The position numbers were made by a program, and so were the translations under genes. Shown one piece after another: positions 44,604 to 54,572 of a stretch of DNA of 64,000 bases (positions are counted from its first letter, which is position 1; every line of letters begins with the position of its first letter). The notes under the pieces are model-generated. The model saw only the letters and a program-made list of their open reading frames with translations, was not told the origin of the DNA and searched no databases. Source of the DNA: Vibrio hepatarius (GTDB lineage Bacteria; Pseudomonadota; Gammaproteobacteria; Enterobacterales; Vibrionaceae); NCBI RefSeq assembly GCF_011806575.1, contig NZ_JAATOO010000024.1:1-64000 (forward strand). The letters run 5' to 3'.

Positions 44604-46058
44604 ATGCAAGGTTTAGCGAAACTACTTGTGATTGAAGATGATGCGCAAGCGCGTACCAATCTCAGTAATATTTTAGAATTTGTTGGAGAGCAGTGCGAAG
44701 CGATCGGCTCTGACCAAGTCGAAGGGATCGATTGGTCAGCAATATGGTCAGGTTGTATTGTTGGTTCGTTGACCAGCAATAAGCTGCCAGAGCAGCTTTT
44801 CTACGCTAACCATATTCCTTTGCTGACTGCGGGCAAACACTCTTATCCAGTTGAAGAGCTACCACAATATGTGGGTGAGCTAGAATACCCTCTTAACTAC
44901 CCGCAACTAAGCGAAGCACTACGCCATTGTAAAGACTTCTTAGGTCGCAAAGGCATGAACGTCGTTTCGAGTGCGCGTAAGAATACGTTATTCAGAAGTC
45001 TTGTTGGCCAGAGTCAAGGTATCAAAGAAGTTCGACACCTGATTGAACAAGTGTCGAATACTGAAGCTAATGTACTAATTTTGGGTGAGTCTGGTACTGG
45101 TAAAGAAGTTGTAGCTCGTAACATTCACTATCATTCTTCTCGCCGAAGTGGTCCGTTTGTACCGATTAACTGCGGTGCAATCCCACCAGACTTGTTAGAG
45201 AGTGAACTATTCGGCCACGAAAAAGGCGCGTTTACTGGTGCGATCACATCACGTAAAGGCCGTTTTGAACTGGCTGAGGGCGGAACGCTTTTCTTAGACG
45301 AAATTGGCGATATGCCGATGCCGATGCAGGTAAAACTGCTGCGTGTGCTGCAAGAGCGTTGTTTCGAACGTGTGGGTGGAAACGCGACAATTCGTGCTGA
45401 TGTGCGTGTTATTGCGGCGACTCACCGCGATCTTGAAGTGATGATCGGTGAAAAGTCATTCCGCGAAGACCTGTATTACCGTCTCAATGTTTTTCCGATT
45501 GAAATGCCAGCACTGCGTGACCGCAAGCAAGACACGCCGTTGTTATTACAAGAGTTAATGACGCGCATGGAAGCAGAAGGGGCGCAACCTATCTGCTTTA
45601 CGCCTCGAGCGATTAACTCGCTCATGGAACATGATTGGCCGGGTAATGTTCGTGAGTTGGCGAACTTGGTCGAACGCATGATTATCCTTTATCCGAACAG
45701 TTTGGTGGATGTAAACCATTTACCGACCAAGTATCGTTACAGCGATATTCCGGAGTTCCAACCGGGTTACAACAGCGCTTTGACCATCGAAGAGCAAGAG
45801 CGCGACGTGTTTTACGATATCTTCTCTGATGACTTTAGCCTTGAGTCATCGGATATTTTCAATAATGAAGAAGATGCTCCACAGGATTTACCTCCAGAAG
45901 GCGTAAACCTTAAGGAAATGCTGGCGGATCTGGAAGTCAACATGATCAACCAGGCGCTGGAAGCTCAGGGTGGGGTAGTTGCACGAGCGGCTGACATGCT
46001 AGGCATGCGTCGTACCACGCTTGTTGAGAAGATGCGCAAGTATAATTTACAGCGCTAA
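44604..46058 (+). CDS. flrA: Flagellar master regulator FlrA (sigma-54 activator)
   Basis: FlrA switches on class II flagellar genes with sigma-54. The 484-residue protein has an N-terminal receiver-like FleQ domain (1-120) lacking the phosphoacceptor aspartate, and an AAA+ domain with Walker A GESGTGKE (161-168), GAFTGA (208-213) and LFLDEI (229-234). A Fis-type DNA-binding helix pair ends the protein ([21 protein letters not shown]). Arg131 and Arg172 are spaced like Arg135/Arg176 of V. cholerae FlrA, which bind cyclic di-GMP. The upstream gap has no clear sigma-54 site, as expected for the top of the cascade. Confidence 0.96.
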   Translation: MQGLAKLLVIEDDAQARTNLSNILEFVGEQCEAIGSDQVEGIDWSAIWSGCIVGSLTSNKLPEQLFYANHIPLLTAGKHSYPVEELPQYVGELEYPLNYPQLSEALRHCKDFLGRKGMNVVSSARKNTLFRSLVGQSQGIKEVRHLIEQVSNTEANVLILGESGTGKEVVARNIHYHSSRRSGPFVPINCGAIPPDLLESELFGHEKGAFTGAITSRKGRFELAEGGTLFLDEIGDMPMPMQVKLLRVLQERCFERVGGNATIRADVRVIAATHRDLEVMIGEKSFREDLYYRLNVFPIEMPALRDRKQDTPLLLQELMTRMEAEGAQPICFTPRAINSLMEHDWPGNVRELANLVERMIILYPNSLVDVNHLPTKYRYSDIPEFQPGYNSALTIEEQERDVFYDIFSDDFSLESSDIFNNEEDAPQDLPPEGVNLKEMLADLEVNMINQALEAQGGVVARAADMLGMRRTTLVEKMRKYNLQR

Positions 46059-46115
46059 CCATAGCGTCAAAATTTCGGCCTTAACATAACCTGTTGAAAA
46101 ATATATAAAATAGCC

Positions 46116-46131
46116 TGGAATGCTTTTTGCA
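46116..46131 (+). promoter_or_regulatory. Sigma-54 promoter of flrBC
   Basis: TGGAATGCTTTTTGCA (46116-46131) has the GG (46117-46118) and GC (46129-46130) dinucleotides exactly 10 bases apart. It lies 38 bases before the flrB ATG. FlrA, encoded immediately upstream, is the expected activator. Confidence 0.85.
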
Positions 46132-46168
46132 CGACAGGCTATTGTTGTTTTTAAGGCAGAAATTCGTC

Positions 46169-47227
46169 ATGCAGCCCACGTCAATCTCAGAAAATCAGAC
46201 CCCGCTCGGGACCGTTGAAGAGCAAGTAGAGCGCTACAAACAGGTGCTTGATGTTATGCCTGCGGGCGTTATTTTGCTCGACACGCAGGGCATCGTTCGT
46301 GAAGCTAATCCTGAAGCGCAAAAATTGCTTGAAGTGTCGCTTGTTGGAGAACGCTGGTTTGAGGTCATCCAGCAGGCTTTTGCACCACGTGAAGACGATG
46401 GTCACGAAATTTCGCTGCGGAATGGGCGTAAAGTGCGTTTGGCAATTTCTGCGTCTGCAACGGGTCAGTTGATCTTAATTACCGACTTGACTGAAACACG
46501 CTTACTGCAATCTCGCATCAGTGACTTACAGCGTTTATCGTCTTTGGGTCGAATGGTTGCGTCACTGGCTCATCAAGTTCGCACCCCTTTGTCTAGCGCG
46601 ATGCTGTATGCATCGAACCTTGCCGCGCCAAACTTACAGCCCGCAACCAAAGAGCGCTTTCAAACTAAGTTGATGGACCGCCTGCATGACCTAGAGAAAC
46701 AGGTGAATGACATGTTGCTGTTTGCTAAAGGTGGAGACAATAAAGTGGTCAAGCCGTTCTCGATTGCAGATCTCGTCGCAGAATTTTCGCCTATGGTCGA
46801 AGCGGCGCTGAAAAACAACCAAATTGACTACTGCCTCGAAGTCGAGCAGGAAGAGGTCACTTTACTCGGCAACGCTAACGCTATCGCTTCTGCACTAAGT
46901 AACTTAGTGATGAACGCGATCCAAATCGCAGGCAAAGAATCACAAATTGATGTGTTCTTCCGACCGGTAAATAACGAATTAAAAATTTCGGTACAAGACA
47001 GTGGTCCCGGTGTACCGAAAGAGCTGCAAAGCAAAATCATGGAACCTTTCTTTACCACTCGTTCCCAAGGAACCGGACTCGGCCTTGCAGTGGTGCAAAT
47101 GGTATCTCGAGCCCACGACGGCAAGCTAGAGTTGATCTCTGAGCCCGGCGATGGTGCTTGTTTTACGATGTGTATCCCACTTGAACGCCACCTTAATAAT
47201 GAACAAGAACCAAAGACTGGAGAGTAA
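46169..47227 (+). CDS. flrB: Flagellar sensor kinase FlrB
   Basis: FlrB phosphorylates FlrC to switch on class III genes. The 352-residue cytosolic kinase has an N-terminal PAS domain (about 20-110), a HisKA domain with the phosphorylatable His135 in SLAHQVRTPLSS, and a C-terminal HATPase (VQDSGPGVPKELQSKIMEPFFTT, GTGLGLA). The frame is open 14 codons further, but an upstream start would lie within the sigma-54 promoter; the ATG at 46169 (MQPTSISENQ) is therefore correct. Confidence 0.95.
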   Translation: MQPTSISENQTPLGTVEEQVERYKQVLDVMPAGVILLDTQGIVREANPEAQKLLEVSLVGERWFEVIQQAFAPREDDGHEISLRNGRKVRLAISASATGQLILITDLTETRLLQSRISDLQRLSSLGRMVASLAHQVRTPLSSAMLYASNLAAPNLQPATKERFQTKLMDRLHDLEKQVNDMLLFAKGGDNKVVKPFSIADLVAEFSPMVEAALKNNQIDYCLEVEQEEVTLLGNANAIASALSNLVMNAIQIAGKESQIDVFFRPVNNELKISVQDSGPGVPKELQSKIMEPFFTTRSQGTGLGLAVVQMVSRAHDGKLELISEPGDGACFTMCIPLERHLNNEQEPKTGE

Positions 47228-47229
47228 CA

Positions 47230-48636
47230 ATGGCTCAAAGCAAAGTACTGATTGTTGAAGACGATGAAGGCTTGCGCGAAGCGTTAGTCGATACGCTGGC
47301 TCTTGCAGGCTACGAATGGCTGGAAGCCGACAGTGCTGAAGGTGCGCTGGTTAAGCTCAAGTCCAACGATGTCGACATTGTGGTCTCTGACGTTCAAATG
47401 GCGGGTATGGGTGGTCTGGCATTGCTACGCAACATCAAACAGCATTGGCCAAACTTGCCAGTATTGCTGATGACGGCTTATGCCAACATTGAAGATGCGG
47501 TCTCAGCAATGAAAGACGGCGCGATTGACTACATGGCGAAGCCATTTGCACCGGAAGTGCTGCTGAATATGGTCAGTCGGTATGCGCCTGTTAAATCGGA
47601 TGACAACGGTGATGCCGTCGTTGCGGATGAAAAAAGCATTAAGTTATTGGCGCTGGCAGACAAAGTAGCCAAAACCGATGCGGGCGTGATGATTCTTGGT
47701 CCTAGCGGTTCGGGTAAAGAAGTGATGTCTCGCTACATCCATAATGCGTCACTGCGTAAAGACGGGCCTTTTGTCGCGATCAACTGTGCGGCGATTCCAG
47801 ACAATATGCTAGAAGCCACCTTATTCGGCTACGAAAAAGGCGCATTTACCGGTGCAGTCCAAGCGTGTCCGGGTAAGTTTGAGCAAGCGCAAGGCGGCAC
47901 TATCTTACTGGATGAAATCAGTGAGATGGATTTAAACCTGCAAGCGAAATTGTTGCGCGTACTGCAAGAGCGTGAAGTGGAACGTCTTGGTAGTCGCAAG
48001 AGTATCAAGCTCGATGTTCGCGTACTCGCGACCAGTAACCGCGACCTCAAGCAGTACGTTCAAGAAGGCAACTTCCGTGAAGATTTATATTATCGTTTGA
48101 ACGTATTCCCAATTGCATGGCCAGCATTGTGTGACCGTCCGGGAGATATTGCGCCACTTGCGCAGCATTTGACTGAGCGCCACTGCCAAAAACTGGGTAT
48201 GCCGCTACCATCAATCACTGAGTGCGCCGTCAACAAACTGCTGGCTTATACTTGGCCGGGTAACGTACGTGAATTAGATAACGTTGTTCAACGCGCACTT
48301 ATCTTAAGTGAAAATGGCTCGATTAGCGCAGATCATATTCTGTTGGAAGGTTTAGATTGGCAAGACGCTTCCAGTCTGCAGCGCGTTGTTGAAACGGGTG
48401 GGATTGCTGCGCCGGAAGTGAAACCTGTCGCAGAACCTGAGCAGATCAAATTGGCTTCATCGGGTGCGGGTTTAGGCGGTGAGTTGCGAGATCAAGAATT
48501 CGCCATCATTCTCGAAACGCTGGTTGAATGTAATGGTCGCCGCAAGGACATGGCTGAAAAGCTCGGCATTAGTCCACGAACCTTACGCTACAAACTAGCT
48601 AAAATGCGTGATGCGGGGATTGATATTCCAAACTAA
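47230..48636 (+). CDS. flrC: Flagellar response regulator FlrC (sigma-54 activator)
   Basis: FlrC is the NtrC-type activator of class III flagellar operons. The 468-residue protein has a true receiver domain (phosphoacceptor Asp54, Lys104), an AAA+ domain with Walker A GPSGSGKE and KGAFTGAVQ (sigma-54 contact), and a C-terminal Fis-type helix-turn-helix (RKDMAEKLGISPRTLRYKLAKM). It starts 2 bases after flrB and is in the same operon. Its likely targets include the fliE operon just downstream. Confidence 0.96.
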   Translation: MAQSKVLIVEDDEGLREALVDTLALAGYEWLEADSAEGALVKLKSNDVDIVVSDVQMAGMGGLALLRNIKQHWPNLPVLLMTAYANIEDAVSAMKDGAIDYMAKPFAPEVLLNMVSRYAPVKSDDNGDAVVADEKSIKLLALADKVAKTDAGVMILGPSGSGKEVMSRYIHNASLRKDGPFVAINCAAIPDNMLEATLFGYEKGAFTGAVQACPGKFEQAQGGTILLDEISEMDLNLQAKLLRVLQEREVERLGSRKSIKLDVRVLATSNRDLKQYVQEGNFREDLYYRLNVFPIAWPALCDRPGDIAPLAQHLTERHCQKLGMPLPSITECAVNKLLAYTWPGNVRELDNVVQRALILSENGSISADHILLEGLDWQDASSLQRVVETGGIAAPEVKPVAEPEQIKLASSGAGLGGELRDQEFAIILETLVECNGRRKDMAEKLGISPRTLRYKLAKMRDAGIDIPN

Positions 48637-48663
48637 CGTGCTATTTTCGGTGCATAAGTATTA

Positions 48664-48679
48664 TGGCACGCAGTTTGCA
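48664..48679 (+). promoter_or_regulatory. Sigma-54 promoter of the fliE operon
   Basis: TGGCACGCAGTTTGCA (48664-48679) is a near-perfect -24/-12 element with GG and GC 10 bases apart. It lies 70 bases upstream of fliE and is the likely start point for the long fliE-flhB gene series. Confidence 0.9.
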
Positions 48680-48733
48680 GCGTCATTAATATAACAACGA
48701 TATCAGTCAAAGAGTTGACGGGCAGAGGTCTTG

Positions 48734-49045
48734 ATGAAAATTGATGGTTTCCAAAGCGAAATGCAAGCAATGATGTTTGAAGCAGGTAACACTAAGCTTA
48801 CCGCGACAGGTCAGAGCGTTGGCGCCGACTTTAGCGCGTTACTAAACAATGCTATCAACAACGTCAACGGTCTTTCTAAAACGTCTAGTGACCTGCAAAT
48901 GCGATTTGACCGAGGTGACCAAGATGTCTCTCTATCGGATGTGATGATCGCAAGAAATAAATCCAGTGTGGCTTTCGAAGCGACAATTCAAGTGCGTAAC
49001 AAGCTTGTTGAAGCGTACAAAGAACTGATGAATATGCCAGTTTAA
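48734..49045 (+). CDS. fliE: Flagellar hook-basal body protein FliE
   Basis: FliE joins the MS ring to the rod and is among the first substrates of flagellar export. The 103-residue helical protein has a typical C-terminal half (ISLSDVMIARNKSSVAFEAT-type segment, then QVRNKLVEAYKELMNMPV). I use the ATG at 48734, not an in-frame TTG one codon earlier. It leads the operon fliEFGHIJ and has a sigma-54 promoter 70 bases upstream. Confidence 0.95.
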   Translation: MKIDGFQSEMQAMMFEAGNTKLTATGQSVGADFSALLNNAINNVNGLSKTSSDLQMRFDRGDQDVSLSDVMIARNKSSVAFEATIQVRNKLVEAYKELMNMPV

Positions 49046-49061
49046 TCAATAGGTGTAGTCT

Positions 49062-50813
49062 GTGGCAGAGCAAAATCAATCAACAGATCTTACAATTGCT
49101 GACGCAGGTGCAGATGGGACTGCGCTGGCGACTACGGACGTGGATTCTGGCGTACAAAATCCTGATCTGGATGAAAAGAGCAGTTCTAAGTTTGACATGG
49201 CGGTAGGCGAGTTCGACCTCGTTCGTCAGATTGTCTTAGTACTTTCCATTTCTATCTGTGTTGCCTTAATCGTGATGCTGTTTTTCTGGGTCAAAGAGCC
49301 AGAAATGCGCCCACTTGGCGCTTACGAGACCGAAGAACTGATCCCAGTTCTTGACTACCTTGACCAGCAAAAACTCGACTACAAACTGGAAGGCAATACC
49401 ATTCTTGTGCCTTCTAGCGAATACAACAATCTTAAATTGGATATGGTGCGCGCGGGCTTGAATCAAGAGAAGCAAGCTGGCGACGATATTCTTCTACAAG
49501 ATATGGGCTTTGGTGTATCGCAGCGCCTTGAGCAAGAGCGTTTAAAACTCAGTCGTGAACGTCAACTGTCTAAAGCTATCGAAGCGATGAAACAAGTGCG
49601 TAAAGCGCGTGTTTTGTTGGCGCTACCAAAACAAAGTGTGTTTGTTCGCCATAATCAGGAAGCGTCGGCTTCAGTGTTCTTGACGCTCAATACCGGCGCA
49701 AACTTAAAACAAGAAGAAGTTGATTCTATCGTTGATATGGTTGCGAGTGCCGTACCGGGTATGAAGCCAAACCGTATTACCGTCACCGACCAGCATGGTC
49801 GACTACTCAGCTCGGGCAGTGAGGATGCGGCTTCTTCGGCGCGTCGTAAAGAACACGAGCTGGAACGTAAGCAAGAGCAAGCGTTACGTGACAAGATTGA
49901 TTCCGTGCTGATCCCGATTCTCGGTTTTGGCAACTACACCGCGCAGGTTGATATTGAACTCGACTTCAGCGCTGTCGAACAAACTCGTAAGAGCTTTGAT
50001 CCGAATACACCGTCGACCCGTAGTGAATACACGCTTGAAGACTACAACAACGGAAGTGTTATTGCCGGTGTTCCGGGCGCGTTGAGCAACCAACCACCTG
50101 CGGATGCGTCGATTCCTCAAGACGTGGCACAAATGAAAGATGGCACTAATGTTGGCCAAGGCTCGGTACATAAAGAAGCAACACGTAACTTTGAGTTAGA
50201 TACCACGATCAGTCACGAACGTCGTCAAACAGGTGTGGTGAATCGCCAAACGGTGGCAGTCGCAATCAAGAATCGTGCAATTGTGAATCCAGATACGGGT
50301 GAGACAACTTATCAACCGTTATCAGATGCTGATCTGGCTTCTATCCGCCAAGTATTGATTGGTGCGGTCGGTTTCAACCAGAACCGCGGCGACTTACTTA
50401 ACGTGTTAAGCATGCAGTTTGCTGAGCCTGAAATACAAGTCATCGAAGATGCGCCAATTTGGGAACACCCGAACTTCAACGACTGGGTTCGCTGGTTTGC
50501 AAGTGCGCTGGTAATTATCGTTGTGGTGCTTGTGCTTGTTCGCCCTGCGATGAAGAAACTGCTTAACCCAGCAGCGGAAGAAGATGACGATCAACTTTAC
50601 GGTCCTGACGGTCTGCCGATTGGCGCAGACGGTGAGACCAGCCTAATTGGCAGTGATTTAGACGGTGGCGAGCTGTTTGAGTTTGGTTCAAGTATCGACT
50701 TACCAAACCTACACAAAGATGAAGATGTATTGAAAGCAGTTCGTGCACTGGTGGCGAATGAACCTGAGCTTGCTGCTCAAGTAGTGAAGAATTGGATGCG
50801 AGACGATGGCTAA
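49062..50813 (+). CDS. fliF: MS-ring protein FliF
   Basis: FliF oligomerises to make the MS ring that houses the export gate. The 583-residue protein has two membrane spans (about 54-75 and about 472-490) and large periplasmic ring-building motifs between. The C-terminal cytoplasmic tail (last ~40 residues, ELFEFGSSIDLPNLHKDEDV...) binds FliG. The start is a GTG at 49062 preceded by AGGTG. The end overlaps fliG by 8 bases. Confidence 0.96.
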   Translation: MAEQNQSTDLTIADAGADGTALATTDVDSGVQNPDLDEKSSSKFDMAVGEFDLVRQIVLVLSISICVALIVMLFFWVKEPEMRPLGAYETEELIPVLDYLDQQKLDYKLEGNTILVPSSEYNNLKLDMVRAGLNQEKQAGDDILLQDMGFGVSQRLEQERLKLSRERQLSKAIEAMKQVRKARVLLALPKQSVFVRHNQEASASVFLTLNTGANLKQEEVDSIVDMVASAVPGMKPNRITVTDQHGRLLSSGSEDAASSARRKEHELERKQEQALRDKIDSVLIPILGFGNYTAQVDIELDFSAVEQTRKSFDPNTPSTRSEYTLEDYNNGSVIAGVPGALSNQPPADASIPQDVAQMKDGTNVGQGSVHKEATRNFELDTTISHERRQTGVVNRQTVAVAIKNRAIVNPDTGETTYQPLSDADLASIRQVLIGAVGFNQNRGDLLNVLSMQFAEPEIQVIEDAPIWEHPNFNDWVRWFASALVIIVVVLVLVRPAMKKLLNPAAEEDDDQLYGPDGLPIGADGETSLIGSDLDGGELFEFGSSIDLPNLHKDEDVLKAVRALVANEPELAAQVVKNWMRDDG

Positions 50814-51867
50814 CGATATAGTTCCTCAAGAGCAGGGTGGTGACATTGTAGAAGGCACCAACACTGTCGACATTTCGACGATTTCAGGTGAAGAGCGCGC
50901 GGCAATTCTATTGTTGAGCCTCAACGAGGCTGATGCTGCGGGCATCATTCGTCACTTAGAACCAAAACAAGTTCAGCGTGTAGGTAGTGCGATGGCTCGC
51001 GCGACGGACTTAAGCCAAGACAAAGTGGGCGCAGTACACCGTGCATTTTTGGAAGATATTCAGAAATACACCAACATTGGTATGGGCAGCGAAGACTTTA
51101 TGCGTAACGCCTTGGTTGCCGCGCTTGGTGAAGACAAGGCGAATAACCTTGTTGACCAAATCCTACTTGGAACCGGCTCAAAAGGTCTGGATTCACTGAA
51201 ATGGATGGACCCGCGCCAAGTGGCGAGCATTATTCTCAACGAACACCCACAAATTCAAACTATCGTCTTGTCTTATCTTGAACCGGACCAGTCTGCCGAG
51301 ATCCTGTCTCAGTTCTCTGAACGTGACCGTCTCGACTTGATGATGCGTATCGCCAACCTTGAAGAAGTTCAACCGTCTGCACTAGCAGAGCTGAACGAAA
51401 TCATGGAGAAACAGTTCGCAGGCCAAGCAGGTGCACAAGCAGCCAAGATTGGCGGCCTGAAGGCAGCGGCAGAGATTATGAACTACATGGACAACAACGT
51501 CGAAGGCATCTTGATGGACCAAATCCGCGATCAAGACGAAGACATGGCGACGCAAATCCAAGACCTTATGTTCGTGTTCGAAAACCTTGTCGAAGTCGAC
51601 GACCAAGGTATTCAGAAATTGCTGCGTGACGTACCACAAGACGTACTTCAACGTGCACTGAAAGGCGCTGATGATTCACTGCGCGACAAGATCTTCAAGA
51701 ACATGTCTAAGCGTGCCGCTGAGATGATGCGCGATGACCTTGAAGCGATGCCACCGATCAAAGTATCGGATGTGGAAGCTGCACAGAAAGAAATTCTGGC
51801 AATCGCGCGCCGTATGGCCGACTCTGGCGAAATTATGCTGGGTGGCGGCGCAGACGAATTCTTGTAA
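50806..51867 (+). CDS. fliG: Motor switch protein FliG
   Basis: FliG is the rotor part that contacts the PomA loop to produce torque and that changes rotation sense. The 353-residue protein has the usual three domains joined by helices: FliF-binding N-domain, FliM-binding middle domain with LNEHPQIQTIVLSYL, and the C-domain carrying the charged torque helix near DDSLRDKIFKNMSKRAAEMM. It overlaps fliF by 8 bases (ATG inside the fliF end). Confidence 0.97.
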   Translation: MANDIVPQEQGGDIVEGTNTVDISTISGEERAAILLLSLNEADAAGIIRHLEPKQVQRVGSAMARATDLSQDKVGAVHRAFLEDIQKYTNIGMGSEDFMRNALVAALGEDKANNLVDQILLGTGSKGLDSLKWMDPRQVASIILNEHPQIQTIVLSYLEPDQSAEILSQFSERDRLDLMMRIANLEEVQPSALAELNEIMEKQFAGQAGAQAAKIGGLKAAAEIMNYMDNNVEGILMDQIRDQDEDMATQIQDLMFVFENLVEVDDQGIQKLLRDVPQDVLQRALKGADDSLRDKIFKNMSKRAAEMMRDDLEAMPPIKVSDVEAAQKEILAIARRMADSGEIMLGGGADEFL

Positions 51868-51890
51868 TGACCACTCTCAAGTAGGTATCT

Positions 51891-52691
51891 ATGTCTGGGG
51901 AAAGAAAACGCGGGTTCTTGCGTTTAGATGACGACGAAGTCGTTCAAAAAGCCGAACGTTGGGGCATGCCTGACTACACGCCTGAGCAACATGCTAAGGC
52001 GAAAGAAACGGCGATGAACTACGACCCTAGCTGGATGCCTGACTTTTCAGAAACCGTTGAAGAAGCTCCGGTTGAGTTGACCGAAGAAGAAATCGAACTG
52101 ATTAAGCAGCAAGCCTATCAAGACGGTCTTCATCAGGGACAAGAAGCTGGCTTCAAACAAGGTTACGAAAAGGGTAAAGAACAGGGCTTAGCTGACGGTC
52201 ATCAAGAAGGTCTTGAAGCGGGTAAGCTGGAAGGCGTGGCATCTGGCCAAGAATTTATCCAACAGCAAGTACAAACTTTTGTCGGCTTGGCAAACCAATT
52301 TGCCCAGCCGCTTGAATTGATGAACGCACAGGTAGAAAGACAGCTTGTCGACATGGTGCTGACGCTCGTTAAAGAAGTGGTGCATGTCGAAGTTCAAACC
52401 AACCCCCAAGTTATCCTAGATACGATTAAACAGTCGGTAGAGTCTCTGCCGATTTCTGGTCACGCGATTACCCTTAAACTTCATCCCGACGACGTGGAAA
52501 TCATTCGTTCTTCCTATGGTGAGGACGATATTGAGTTTCGTAACTGGACGCTGATGAGCGAACCAGCACTTAACCGTGGCGACGTGCAAATCGAAGCGGG
52601 TGAGTCGAGCGTCAATTATCGAATGGAAGATCGTATTCGCAATGTGATTCAAAGTTTCTGTGGAGTTAACCGTCACCAAGGTGGTGAATAG
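51891..52691 (+). CDS. fliH: Export ATPase regulator FliH
   Basis: FliH dimers bind FliI and hold it at the export apparatus. The 266-residue protein has a flexible N-terminus, a GxxxG-rich helix ([21 protein letters not shown], then [21 protein letters not shown], about 78-122), and a V-ATPase-subunit-E-like C-terminal domain. The glycine-repeat helix is the hallmark of the family. It shares one base with the fliI start. Confidence 0.94.
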   Translation: MSGERKRGFLRLDDDEVVQKAERWGMPDYTPEQHAKAKETAMNYDPSWMPDFSETVEEAPVELTEEEIELIKQQAYQDGLHQGQEAGFKQGYEKGKEQGLADGHQEGLEAGKLEGVASGQEFIQQQVQTFVGLANQFAQPLELMNAQVERQLVDMVLTLVKEVVHVEVQTNPQVILDTIKQSVESLPISGHAITLKLHPDDVEIIRSSYGEDDIEFRNWTLMSEPALNRGDVQIEAGESSVNYRMEDRIRNVIQSFCGVNRHQGGE

Positions 52692-54013
52692 TGTTAGCGC
52701 TCGCAGACCGTCTTTCTCAATACAAAACCAGCGGTTTAACCTGCCGACCTGTCGCGTCTGGCAAGTTGGTGCGTGTGGTTGGGTTAACGCTGGAAGCGAC
52801 TGGCTGCCGAGCGCCTATCGGTAGCCTGTGCAAAGTTGAAACCATGCACGGAGAAATGGAAGCCGAAGTGGTGGGGTTCTCCGGAGAAAACTTATTCTTG
52901 ATGCCGAGTGAGCAAATCACAGGTGTGTTACCTGGGGCAAAAGTGACGCCGATGACCACTGAAACGGGTCTGTCCGTCGGTATGGAGCTACTGGGACGAG
53001 TGATCGATGGTGTCGGTAATCCGCTTGATGGGTTGGGTCCTATCTATACTGAAAAACGCGCCTCATTTAATGCAGAACCAATCAACCCACTGGCACGTAA
53101 GCCGATCTCTGAGCCGCTGGACGTTGGCATTAAAGCCATCAACGGATTATTGACGGTCGGTAAAGGTCAACGTATCGGCCTATTTGCGGGTTCTGGTGTC
53201 GGTAAATCGGTCACGCTTGGCATGATGACCCGAGGAACAACCGCACAAGTGGTGGTCGTGGGGCTGATCGGTGAGCGTGGACGAGAAGTTAAAGAATTTA
53301 TCGAAGAAATCCTCGGTGTTGATGGGCGCCAACGTTCGGTTGTCGTCGCAGCGCCTGCGGACTCTTCCCCTTTGATGCGCCTTAAAGGCTGTCAAACTGC
53401 GCTGACTATCGCGGAATATTTCCGAGACCAAGGCTTAGATGTTTTATTGCTGATGGACTCTTTGACTCGTTTTGCTCAGGCGCAGCGTGAGATCGCGCTT
53501 TCGGTCGGTGAGCCGCCAGCAACCAAAGGCTATCCACCATCGGTGTTTGCTAAATTGCCTGCATTGGTTGAACGTGCGGGGAACGGAGGCCCAGAGCAAG
53601 GCTCGATCACTGCTTTCTTTACCGTTTTAACCGAAGGCGATGACCTTCAGGACCCAATTGCCGATGCATCGCGTGCGATCCTTGATGGTCACGTGGTACT
53701 TTCTCGTGAAATGGCGGATGCGGGGCATTATCCGGCGATCGATGTTGAGAAATCCGTCAGTCGTGTCATGCCTCAAATTACCAGCGAAGAACACATTTTG
53801 ATGTCGAAAGCGGTGCGACAAGTGCTTTCCGTTTGTCGTAAAAATCAAGACCTTGTTTCTATCGGTGCTTACAAGCCGGGAACCGACCCTGCGATAGACA
53901 GCGCGTTTACTCTAAAACCTCAGCTAGATACCTACCTACAGCAGTCGATGAAAGAGAGCGTGCCGTACGACATGTGCGTTAACATGCTGCGTAACCTGTT
54001 ACAAGGGGGCTAA
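52691..54013 (+). CDS. fliI: Flagellum-specific ATPase FliI
   Basis: FliI hydrolyses ATP to unfold and deliver substrates to the flagellar export gate. The 440-residue protein resembles F1-beta: Walker [12 protein letters not shown] (about 162-172), Walker [19 protein letters not shown], and the export ATPase core around [20 protein letters not shown]. The start is a GTG at 52691 that shares one base with the fliH stop. fliJ follows 6 bases later. Confidence 0.97.
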   Translation: MLALADRLSQYKTSGLTCRPVASGKLVRVVGLTLEATGCRAPIGSLCKVETMHGEMEAEVVGFSGENLFLMPSEQITGVLPGAKVTPMTTETGLSVGMELLGRVIDGVGNPLDGLGPIYTEKRASFNAEPINPLARKPISEPLDVGIKAINGLLTVGKGQRIGLFAGSGVGKSVTLGMMTRGTTAQVVVVGLIGERGREVKEFIEEILGVDGRQRSVVVAAPADSSPLMRLKGCQTALTIAEYFRDQGLDVLLLMDSLTRFAQAQREIALSVGEPPATKGYPPSVFAKLPALVERAGNGGPEQGSITAFFTVLTEGDDLQDPIADASRAILDGHVVLSREMADAGHYPAIDVEKSVSRVMPQITSEEHILMSKAVRQVLSVCRKNQDLVSIGAYKPGTDPAIDSAFTLKPQLDTYLQQSMKESVPYDMCVNMLRNLLQGG

Positions 54014-54019
54014 TCGGGG

Positions 54020-54463
54020 ATGGATAACGCGTTAGAGTTTCTTTTAGAGCAGAGCAGAGAGCGAGAAAACCAAGCCGTGCTGGCGCTCAACCAAGCGCGC
54101 TCTGAACTCGAAGGTTACTACCAGCAGTTGCAGCAGATTGAAAAGTATCGTCTCGACTATTGTCACCAATTGGTTGACCGTGGTCAGCAAGGGCTAACCG
54201 CAAGTCAATACAGCCATTTAAACCGATTCCTCACGACGCTAGATGAAACGTTAGCGAAGCAAAAGCAGGCAGAAGCGCACTTCAAAGACCAAGTTGAGCA
54301 TTGCGAGCAGAACTGGTTAGAGAGCCGGAAACAACGCCGTTCGTACGAATGGTTGATCGAAAAGAAGCAGACCGAGCGAACTAAGCTAGAGAATGCCCGC
54401 GAGCAAAAACAAATGGATGAGTTTGCTACGTTGCAGTTTTCGCGTCGACTAAGCAATCAATAA
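54020..54463 (+). CDS. fliJ: Flagellar export chaperone FliJ
   Basis: FliJ is a 147-residue antiparallel coiled-coil protein that links FliI to FlhA. The sequence is nearly all charged and helical, with heptad patterns (about 5-70 and 75-135). No other motif is visible. Position right after fliI and size identify it. The operon segment ends here with a 109-base gap before fliK. Confidence 0.92.
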   Translation: MDNALEFLLEQSRERENQAVLALNQARSELEGYYQQLQQIEKYRLDYCHQLVDRGQQGLTASQYSHLNRFLTTLDETLAKQKQAEAHFKDQVEHCEQNWLESRKQRRSYEWLIEKKQTERTKLENAREQKQMDEFATLQFSRRLSNQ

Positions 54464-54572
54464 ACAGCTAATCTCAGTTATTTGGCGTATTTTTTGCTAG
54501 GTCAGGGGTTAACTTGGCAATCATTGCCGCTGCAATTGTGCTTTACCCTTAGCCTGCTTAGGTGATTTGAGT

